Shown: in pieces, positions 1 to 8,100 of the stretch | Position numbering within the stretch: the stretch's first letter is position 1 | How the letters are laid out: each line of letters begins with the position of its first letter | NCBI GenBank assembly: GCA_014529385.2 | Contig: CM043966.1 | Location: 99,584,087 to 99,648,086, forward strand | Origin: Adiantum capillus-veneris | Lineage: Eukaryota; Streptophyta; Polypodiopsida; Polypodiales; Pteridaceae | Reading direction: 5' to 3' | Length of the DNA: 64,000 bases | Notes under the pieces: model-generated | What the model saw: only the letters and a program-made list of their open reading frames with translations | What the model was told of the DNA's origin: nothing | Database searches by the model: none | Position numbers and translations under genes: made by a program

Positions 1-997
1 TCTTATAGTTTTCTCACCATTATTGCTCTATTTTCTCTTTTTTTTTCAAGATATAAGGAATCTCTTGGACTCAATCTATGGAAGGTGGCATGGACACAAA
101 GCTCGCCATGATGAAGGCAATTAGGAGGAACTTGGTCAGTAAGCAGGACACACGGAGCTCTTTCATTGGGGGAATGCCTCTAACAGAGGTTACTCTATAA
201 TAACTCCTCTTGCTCATAATCTCTTCCCTAATCACTCTCTTGGTCTATAAAAGGAGGCACTACACACACACACACACACACTACCCCATATGCACACTAT
301 CCCAAACCCACATACACACCCTTGTGCTACATGCTAGTATTATGAACCCTAATCACATAATCACAGCACCATCACCATCACCATGCAAAAAATGAGCGCC
401 ATATCTCCACAGACTTGTAATGAAGGATTGAAGGCACGATTTCAAGAAGAAGAATGATGGTTACACTCATGATATCCCTCGCCATCAACTCCCATCCCTC
501 CATTATGCTTGATACGGTCTTGTCCCCTTCTCATCTTCTTTCCCTATGCTACCTATTGTATTCATCTTTTGCAAGCAATCAACACACTCCATCTTGGTGC
601 CATACCTCATGTCATTTGTTATACACTTCATTGTGAGTATGGTTTATGCTTGTTCTTTTCATTTTGCTTATGTTAAGGTGTGCGGATTCGCCACCATACA
701 CACACTCTCTCCCTCTCATATTCCTATAATCTTTCTACTTGCATTTTAAGGTGTGCGGATTTGCCACCTCTGGTATGAGAAGTGAGCATACTTGCATGTC
801 TCCCTTATCTCATTATCTTCCTTAATACATGCACAAGTAGCAAACCCATTCTCACTCACTCACCCTTCCTCTTATCTTGTTTTACAATCACCCCATCCCG
901 CACTTGGGCGTGGATCTTGAAATTGTTTTCCATGGCATGTTTGATTGTGTATATGTATGCGTCCTAGCCACATATTTTGCTAGGTGGTGCCCCTATT
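1..997 (+). mobile_element. Element A 5' LTR, partial (left end outside window)
   Basis: The first 200 bases match 13306-13515 with only scattered changes, so both are copies of one LTR. This copy lacks its left end because the window begins inside it. It holds a TATA box at 246-254, a CA run at about 261-282, two copies of an 18 bp motif GTGTGCGGATTCGCCACC-like (about 679 and 753), and a hairpin at 963-984 followed by TGGTGCCCC. The last bases of the LTR, the primer-binding site and the leader seen in related elements B and C are missing. The sequence passes straight from the U5-like region to the gag start, which implies a deletion of more than 1 kb. Confidence 0.8.
246..254 (+). promoter_or_regulatory. 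TATA box of element A LTR
   Basis: TATAAAAGG, followed by a transcribed-side CA run. The equivalent LTRs of B, C and H have TATA boxes of the same kind, which supports a Pol II LTR promoter. Confidence 0.6.
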
Positions 998-1019
998 GTC
1001 TACTCATTGATTTACTATC

Positions 1020-2001
1020 ATGGCAAGTGTCTCTTTTCCCACATTTAGTGGCAAGAAGGGAGAAGACATCACCACCGATTTTTTGGATAACTTTGACATC
1101 TCTTGTGTGATTTCTAATAAGGATGACAAGGATGACGACGCCTCACGGCTACAAATTTTTCCTCTACTGATGAAAGTAGAGGCCAAGTCTTGGTACAATG
1201 CTTTGCCCCAAGCTACCAAGGATGCATGGGACTTACTACGTGCTGCCTTTGTGAAGAGGTTTGGTGGAGGCACAACCTCAGAAAAGTTATGGCAACTGTT
1301 GACAAAGTTAAATCAGGGAGGTCTATTAGAGTATGCCACTTATGAATCCAAGTTTGTGGATTTGTGGGAGTGATGGGTTGCCTCATTGGAGGAATGTGAA
1401 GGAGTGCCTAATTTCTTGAAGAAGGATCGTTTCATTGCTGGCTTGTGGTCTTTGCTTAAAGAGAAAGTGAAGGGGAGATTCCTTGCAACGTATGAGTTGG
1501 CAGTGGAAGTAGCCCACCTTAAATACAAGAAGTTATGCATGCAAGCAAGATTCAACGAGCCAAAGGAATCAAGATCAATCCGACTAACCCCAGTAACTGC
1601 AACAGTCGCTCAGAGAACCCAACCACAAGAGACATCAGAAGAGCAACAAGACATGTTGAGTCGCATCACTACACTGGAGAATCTATCTGTGCATTTGGTG
1701 CAACAAGGGCATGCCCAAAACCGCAATCAAGAGCAAGGGAGAGGAAAACAAAGGCAAAATTAGGAATACCACTGCTACAATTGTGGAGAAGACGGCTATG
1801 GTAAGTATTACTACCCATACCCAAGGAAACAAAATTTCAACAGAGGAGCTAGACAAAACAAGATTTCCCCACCAAGAGCAAGACCACCACCACCCAGACC
1901 ATCGCAACAAGCACCACCTGTGAAAATCCTACAACCACACTTTCAACCACATCCACCACCACCACCACAAACCCTTATTCCACTTGTACCACCACCACTA
2001 G
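1020..2001 (+). pseudogene. Element A gag, broken, split by insertion of element B
   Basis: A Ty3/gypsy gag: the N-terminal capsid-like part starts MASVSFPTFSGKKGED and runs through EAKSWYNAL to a CCHC region. It is closely related to the gag of element C (57737-56773, other strand), which gives the reading frame. Breaks: TGA at 1371-1373, where C has AGA (Arg); TAG at 1761-1763, where C has Gln; and in the zinc knuckle after CYNCGE the expected His and last Cys are both Tyr, so zinc binding is lost. A proline-rich tail follows and is cut at 2001 by element B. The frame resumes on the other side of B at 11218. Confidence 0.85.
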
Positions 2002-2971
2002 CTGGTGATCCGAGCCTATTAGAAATTTTTGTTTATCATATTTTGTTGGTTTTCCTTGCTTCTAGAGGTTTACAATAAAAGAAAGAGTGAGAACAACCTC
2101 TTGGAAAAATTAAAAAAAATGATTTGATAGGAATTTTTCTTGACTAGTTCACCGGAGGTGAAAGGTAGAGGGAGAACCTAGTGGTAAAGGAAAGGGAAAA
2201 TATGTAAATGTGAAAAGAAAAAATATGATGTGGTTGTGGAGCCATGCACCCATGATTCAAGGGTCATGAGTGGCTCATATCATCATGGCTTTGGAGCCAT
2301 ATGATGATTCAAACAAATGGGACCCAAGTGGAAGACTTGGTAAAGGAAGAAACCAGACACATGATTTTGCTGAATTTTTAAAAAATACTTCCACTCCGAT
2401 CCAAGAAAAGTTGTCTTCATCAAAGTTGTAGCTGATGAGCTGGAGATTCTGGCCATATTTTTTTTATAATTTTTGCATCTAGGGTCTAGGAGATATGGCC
2501 AAAAGGGTGGACGCCAGTTTTTTCAACTGTGGTGGAGACCACCCCCTCTACCTTTACACACACACACCCTTCCTTTTCCACATTGAGACCTTCTCTAAAA
2601 ATCAGCCATTAGTCTTCTCACCCTCCTCTCCTTCCTCCTCTCTCTCAAGCTCAAAAACCCATCAAAATTCCTCTTCTAATCACCTCTCAAGTCATGCTTA
2701 ATCTTGTTGTAATTCATAAGTCCTCATTCAACCCCTTTCTATTATTACTAGATATGTATTGATTTTATGTAGATTCTTTACATTTTAAAATAAGGAAGCT
2801 CTTGGACTCAAGCTATGGAGGAAGGAGTGAAGACAACACAAGTGATGATGGAGCTAATTGGTCAACAAATCACTTGGAAGGAGCTTCTTCATTGGTTGAA
2901 TGTCCCTAATCAAGCTTCATTTGTACAAATTACACTTGCATCTTAACCTCACTCCTAATCACTTTCTTTCC

Positions 2972-2980
2972 TATATAAAG
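2972..2980 (+). promoter_or_regulatory. TATA box of B 5' LTR
   Basis: TATATAAAG upstream of the CT run, repeated identically in the 3' LTR at 10703-10711. It is the best core promoter candidate for the B genomic RNA. Confidence 0.7.
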
Positions 2981-3293
2981 AGGCCTTCCCCTTTGTAATT
3001 TCAAGCCTCCCTCAGCCCCATTGAGCCTTTGTATCACTCACCATGAGCCCATAAGCTCATTCATTCACTCTATTCTTGCACATCCTAGAGTGCAAATTGT
3101 TTCATGCTAGTAACCTCTCCTCCTCTTACTTATGTTAATTAAGAGAAATGTTTTATATGCGTGTGAGAGTGCTTGATGTGATCTTGGCTAATCCTTGAGT
3201 GATTGTTTGGTAATCTATATGCTATTTGTGTTGGGAGTGTTTGAAGTCATCCATTCCTTGTACACACACTACGGTTAATGCTTCATTCATAGT

Positions 3294-3294
<1 letters not shown>

Positions 3295-3374
<80 letters not shown>
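3295..3374 (+). repeat. CT microsatellite in B 5' LTR
   Basis: About 39 uninterrupted CT units. The 3' LTR copy (11027-11095) is shorter and lacks a TTCTTT variant at its end, so the run has changed length since insertion. It lies downstream of the TATA box, so it should be transcribed. Confidence 0.95.
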
Positions 3375-3382
<8 letters not shown>

Positions 3383-3390
3383 GTAGCGGT

Positions 3391-3415
3391 CCTAGTCCAC
3401 GCTTCCAAGACTAGG
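3391..3415 (+). promoter_or_regulatory. Conserved LTR hairpin with TGGTGCCC after it (B 5' LTR)
   Basis: CCTAGTC pairs with GACTAGG across an 11 nt loop, followed directly by TGGTGCCC, which copies the start of the primer-binding site downstream. Equivalent hairpins occur in the LTRs of A, C and H with CCTAGC/GCTAGG stems. Confidence 0.55.
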
Positions 3416-3501
3416 TGGTGCCCTCATCTCATTTCCCTTGTGGCGCAATGGAGTTTGTTTTGGTGTAGAGGCCGCCATTCCAAATTTCCTTCGTCATAAA
3501 T

Positions 3502-3518
3502 TGGTGCCCCCACGGAGG
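3502..3518 (+). other. Primer-binding site of element B
   Basis: TGGTGCCCCCACGGAGG, five bases after the LTR end. It begins TGG as expected for pairing with a tRNA CCA end. Element C has the same site with one change (58875-58891) and E a variant (40746-40764). It is not the common initiator-Met site (TGGTATCAGAG). I cannot name the tRNA. Confidence 0.75.
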
Positions 3519-3639
3519 AGTTCTCAAGCAGCGCTCTATCAATCCTATGAAGGAAGATCCATCAAATTCTCCGAGACGTCCACTATGGTCTCCCCAAGAA
3601 GCTTGAGAAAAGAAGCGTCTTTATCGACAAACGGCACAT

Positions 3640-4050
3640 ATGCGGGTAAAGAGAGTTAACTACACACACCCTTCTTTGCTTCAAGGAAAATCTTGTAGTC
3701 ATCAAGTCCCTAGGTCAAAAAATTGTGTTGAGTGCTTTGTGGCTAGTGTGAAGACACTTCCTTTGAAGCCTCGACTTCAGGTGGTGAAAGCACTCTCAAA
3801 CTCGGGAATTAACAAGTTTTTGGAGGGGGAGCTACACATCAATGGGGTGCGGTATTGGCAAGAGGCTACCTATGGTGATGCACTCCAACTACTACTAGCA
3901 AGAAGGCTCAAGGTGGTTGAGAGGGTAGCCATCGAACCCTATGAACTCTACAAAGCTGAAGATGGTCACACCAAAGCTAGGCTAATCACTGGTGAGCAAA
4001 TTCTTCGCATCTCTCAAATGGTGGGATCCAAGAGAGCTCAACTTCAATGA
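3640..4050 (+). CDS. Element B leader ORF 1, 136 aa, unknown
   Basis: An open frame between the primer-binding site and gag with no family I recognise. The N-terminal half is basic (VKRVNYTHPSLL, SKNCVECF) and the C-terminal half looks folded (NGVRYWQEATYGDALQLLLA, then TGEQILRISQMV). The third leader ORF of element C (58383-58069) has a loosely similar pattern near its end (GDDLLWMCRLINTG), so the two may be distant relatives, but this is weak. It lies 33 bases before leader ORF 2. In known Tat elements such as Ogre an extra ORF precedes gag. Whether this is that ORF cannot be decided from sequence inspection. Confidence 0.45.
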   Translation: MRVKRVNYTHPSLLQGKSCSHQVPRSKNCVECFVASVKTLPLKPRLQVVKALSNSGINKFLEGELHINGVRYWQEATYGDALQLLLARRLKVVERVAIEPYELYKAEDGHTKARLITGEQILRISQMVGSKRAQLQ

Positions 4051-4083
4051 AGTGCTTCATGGAAGTTTGTATTTATTGCACCA

Positions 4084-4293
4084 ATGAATAATCCCATTTT
4101 CTACAACTTTCAATCAGTTCAGAATATTAGGGTGAATGTGCGCATTGATAGAAAGATTTTTTTCCAACAAAGATTGGTCTTCTATTTTGGAGCTGAGAGG
4201 TTGAGAGAGATATTGTTGTCCCCTGACCCTATAATATTTCCTATTTTGGAGTATAATGTATCTTTTGATGTTCACATCTTCATCTTGCTTTAA
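4084..4293 (+). CDS. Element B leader ORF 2 (type a), 69 aa, recurrent unknown family
   Basis: A short protein starting MNNP and ending in a conserved block: FGAERLREILLSPDPIIFPI, then a short stretch, then FDVHIFILL and stop. The same protein recurs in element J (49230-49448) and element C (58064-57831, other strand), always between the LTR and gag and always ending in DVxIFIL-like or NVSIFIL residues just before the stop. It is paralogous to the next ORF. No catalytic motif, signal peptide or membrane span is obvious; the C-terminus is hydrophobic. Recurrence in separate elements argues that it is real. Function unknown. Confidence 0.6.
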   Translation: MNNPIFYNFQSVQNIRVNVRIDRKIFFQQRLVFYFGAERLREILLSPDPIIFPILEYNVSFDVHIFILL

Positions 4294-4302
4294 GCATACT
4301 CC

Positions 4303-4515
4303 ATGAATCATAGGGATTTATATGGACCTTTCCAACCTCTTGCTAGACAAATTGTGCATATAATAGCTAGCACAAAGCTTAGGTTCCAAAACATCATAAG
4401 GGACTTACTAGGCCCTCGTCGTCTAGCTGAGATTAATGCATCTATCAATCCATTTATTCTACCCTTAATAAGATATGATTTGGGCCTAGACGTTTTCATC
4501 TTTGTGCTGTATTGA
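4303..4515 (+). CDS. Element B leader ORF 3 (type b), 70 aa, recurrent unknown family
   Basis: Starts nine bases after the previous stop and ends just before gag. The core GPRRLAEINASINPFILPLI and the end LDVFIFVLY align with the type a ORF before it, so the pair looks like an old tandem duplication. Element J has the same pair in the same order; its type b copy (49478-49690) shares LY, TKL.FQ, INAS.NPFILPLIRY and LDVFIFVL. Type b is more conserved between B and J than type a. Function unknown. Confidence 0.6.
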   Translation: MNHRDLYGPFQPLARQIVHIIASTKLRFQNIIRDLLGPRRLAEINASINPFILPLIRYDLGLDVFIFVLY

Positions 4516-4538
4516 GAGGAAGGCAACCCACTTTTATG

Positions 4539-5186
4539 ATGGCTTTCCCAAATTTTTTTGGGCGTAGTGGGGAAAATGCTGGGGATTTTTTGGATAACTT
4601 GGAGATGGCTTTCCTTGTCTCTGGGAGGGATGACGAAGCATTGAAATTGAGAGCTTTTCCTTTGGTGCTCAAAGAAGAAGCTAGGGTATGGTTCCAGGCT
4701 CTAGATCCAACCCAAAGAATTGATTGGGAGGGATTGAAGGTGGCTTTCCTACGAAGATTTCAACGAGCCAATTCGGCAGAAGAACTATGGCAACGGCTTC
4801 TGTCCCTTCATCAAGTTGACCCTCATGGTTATGCAACCTATGAGGAAGGTTTTCTGAAACTTTGGGGGCAATGGTCAGACTCACTAAACCCTGGTGAGCG
4901 AGCTCCCAAATGCCTCCAAAAGGATCGATTTATCTCAGGTTTGTACCCCTTGCTAAGGGAGAAGGTAAAGAGCAAATTTCCAAATGCTTTTGAAGATGCC
5001 TTAAGAATTGCTAGGAAAAAGAATAGAAAGATTCTCTATCAAGCCCAAGCTAGCCAGCTAGCTTTGGGAGGCAATATCACAACTATGGAAGCTTCTCACA
5101 TACCTCCAAATGTGCCTAATGCACCAGACCTCAATAGAGGTCAACAAGAAGATATGCTCCAACAAATAAAAAATCTCACAAACTAG
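4539..5186 (+). CDS. gag: Element B gag (capsid part), ends at an in-frame TAG
   Basis: Ty3/gypsy gag, the structural protein that packages the element RNA. I start it at the ATG at 4539, because MAFPNFFGRSGENAGDFLDN then lines up with the starts of A and C gag; an ATG one codon earlier is possible. Recognisable blocks: EEARVWFQAL, LWQRLLSLHQ, KCLQKDRFISGLYPLLREK. The frame stops at TAG (5184-5186), but the same frame continues as pol from 5187, and the zinc knuckle lies beyond the stop. Elements A and C have no stop here, and C has Gln at the aligned place, so a recent nonsense mutation is likelier than a normal gag end. Confidence 0.85.
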   Translation: MAFPNFFGRSGENAGDFLDNLEMAFLVSGRDDEALKLRAFPLVLKEEARVWFQALDPTQRIDWEGLKVAFLRRFQRANSAEELWQRLLSLHQVDPHGYATYEEGFLKLWGQWSDSLNPGERAPKCLQKDRFISGLYPLLREKVKSKFPNAFEDALRIARKKNRKILYQAQASQLALGGNITTMEASHIPPNVPNAPDLNRGQQEDMLQQIKNLTN

Positions 5187-8100
5187 CTAGAGGGGTTGAG
5201 AGTAAATCTTGTGCAGGGTGCAAGAAGGCCTATTGAGGGAAATGGTGGGAATCGGCCACCAATGCGACGTCAAGCAAGGAAAATGTTGTGTTACAATTGT
5301 GGGGAAAATGGCCACGGCATGTATAATTGCCCTCATCCTAGAAGATATGACTACCCTGTCAGAGGTCCTCGACAACAAGTAAGTCCACCCCGTGCTAGAG
5401 CTCAAGCACAAGAGCAACCGCAACCTCAAATTTTGCAGCCACCTAGTGCTCAAGCTCAAGCCCGTGCTACTCAACCAAATGTGAGCATCATAAGGATGGA
5501 GGAGGTCCTCAAGGGCAGAAGCAACCAGGAAGAAATAGCTAAAGGGAAGATGAAGATAGATGAAGTGGCTACAATGCCTATCAAACGTGTGCGTGTCCAA
5601 GAAGAAGTAGGTAAAGAAACAAGCAAGGATACAAGCAATGAAGCAAGTACATCTCGGGCAACTAAAGATGAAGCCAAGAAGAGAAAGACCCGTACTAGGT
5701 CTCAAATTGACATTTCTGATTTCCCTATGGGATCTCGGACACAACCTTATGACTTGACAGATGATGTGAGTTCTCAAGGACCAAAGATTACTTGGCCACA
5801 ACTACTTCATATCTCCCCAAAGCTTCGACGACAATGGTCAAAAATGGTGAGCACGAGGGCAAAGCGAAGTAAGCTAGTAAGTGTAATCAAAGCATATGGT
5901 CTCAAGGATATAGTGCCTTTGGTGGAGGCTCAAATCAAGGGACAACGGATTCCAAAAACTTACATTGATAGTGGAGCAGAGGTTTGTGTCATGACAGAAA
6001 AGCTAATGCATCAATTGGGTTTAGAGGTGATGGAATCATCAAACTTTAGGGCAAAAATGGCTAATAATGTCTCTGTCACTTGTGTGGGTGTAGTGAAAGC
6101 TTTGAGAGTTTCTGTTTTTGGAATCACTACAGAGGTTGATGCTTATGTGATGCTAGTAAAGGGAGAAGGATACCCCCTTATTTTAGGACGACCTTGGCTC
6201 ATGGGTATAGGATCTAGGCAAGATTGGGCAACAGGAGACTTGGAGTTGAGGCCTCGCATGGGTGGCCATAGTCGGAAGGTGGTTTATAACCTAAAGAATG
6301 GGCGACAAGAGAACCTTGAACTAGAGACGTCAGCTGATGAGTGGAGCTCAAGTGGATGCTCCTCATCCATGGACGAGGAAGAGAGTTCAAGTGAAGAGAG
6401 TGATAGCACTCTCGAAGTCATGGGCGTCATCATAAAGGAAACTACCTCATCAGAAGACAACCCAAGGATCCAAATGGAGAATGTGTGGGATGCCAGCCTA
6501 GAGGAGATGTTATCCAAGGATATAAAGGAAGAAGAAAAGGAGGGTTATGTAAATGTTCTCAAGAAGCATGCATCATTGTTTATTTCTGATTACACTCACA
6601 TTACAGGTGTCACTGCAGTGAAGCATCATATCCATCTAAAAGAAGGGAGCAAGCCAGTAGTACAAAAACTAAGAAGATTAGGAGTTGTGCAACAAAATGC
6701 ACTGTTGTCTGAGGTGAAGAGACTCTTAGAAGCAGGATTCATATACCCAGTAGAAGATTCAGAATGGGTCTCCCCAGTAGTGGTGAGGCCAAAAAAGAAT
6801 GGTAAATGGCGAGTGTGCGTGGATTACAAGCCACTAAATGCTGCAACAAAGAGGGACCACTTCCCTCTCCCATTTCAAGATGAGATTCTAAATGAAGTAG
6901 CAGGCCATGAGAGATACACAGTGTGTGATGGCTACTCTGGCTACTTTCAAATACGCATTGCAGAGGAGGACCAGAAAAAGACTACTTTCATCACACCATG
7001 GGGATGTTTTGCATTTCGAGTCATGCCTTTTGGTCTCACCAACGCTCCAGCCACCTTTCAACGATTCATGAACATGGTCTTCCAACCTTACTTTGGTAAG
7101 TCCATAAGGGTTTTCATAGATGACTTTTGTATTTACAGCTCCAAAAGTATGCATCTCGGCAAGATTGATGAAGGATTTACTCGTTTAGCTAAGCTGGGTG
7201 GACAACTAAACAAGGACAAATGTCACATTGGGGAAAGCAAGGTTACACTATTAGGGCATGTAGTGTCCATTGATGGAATCGAGGTAGATCCTGAAAAGAT
7301 AGAAACATTGCTAAATCTACCTTCCCCAACTTCCATCAAACAATTAATCTCCTTCTTGCAAAAGCTAAGATATTTGAGTAGATTCATACACTTACTCTCC
7401 CAAGTGATATTTCCTCTACAACAGCTGACTCGTCAAGAGACGCTTGTTTGGAGTGAAGAAAGTGAAGGGCATTTTAGAGAGATTAAAAAAATGTTAGGGT
7501 CACTCCCTGTAATCCTCCAACCTTGTTGGGAAGAAACATTCTTTGTAAACCCTAGTGTGGGAGAAGAGGCCATTGGTGCTGCCCTCCTACAAAAAGATCC
7601 AAAAACATCCTTTATGAGGCCTGTGTATTTTGCTAGCCGCCTCATGGAAAACACAGAGAAGGCCTACACCCTGATGGAACAGCTAGTGTTAGCTCTCATG
7701 TTTGCGGTAACCAAATTTCGGCCATACTTGCTGCCGAAGAGGTTTGTAATTATCACAGTGGAGGATATGTTTCCCTATGCACTACAACATATGGAAATCT
7801 CTGACAAAATAGCAAAGCGGGTGGTGCGACTTCAAGAGTTTGATTATACAATACAGGTTGAAAGAACAACTCGAGCATGCTTAGCCGACATTTTAACAAA
7901 CAAGTGCTATGAAAAAGTTTTCCATTTGAAGAGAAAGGAACTGCCACCACCTCCAGCTCCAGAGGCTTTGGTCAATGCTTATAGCCTCTACTTTGATGGA
8001 GCATACAAGAGAACCAAGGATAAGGCAGCTGCAGGCATCGTGGTCTTATCTCCATTGGGAGAGAGGATCCATGGTGAAGGGATCACTCTAGAAGATGTCC

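Larger units (their letters stand above)
2006..3496 (+). repeat. Element B 5' LTR
   Basis: 1491 bp, TG...CA ends, nearly identical to 9737-11213. In order: U3, TATA box at 2972-2980, transcribed region with a CT run at 3295-3374, a hairpin at 3391-3415 with TGGTGCCC after it, then the end at GTCA. The four differences from the 3' LTR are in the U3 half, three of them transitions. Confidence 0.95.

Noticed and set aside
2495-2701. Open frame repeated at 2495-2701 and 10166-10432
   Set aside because: It is in the two LTRs of B, partly upstream of the TATA box, and is duplicated only because the LTR is. Low-complexity Ser-rich end.
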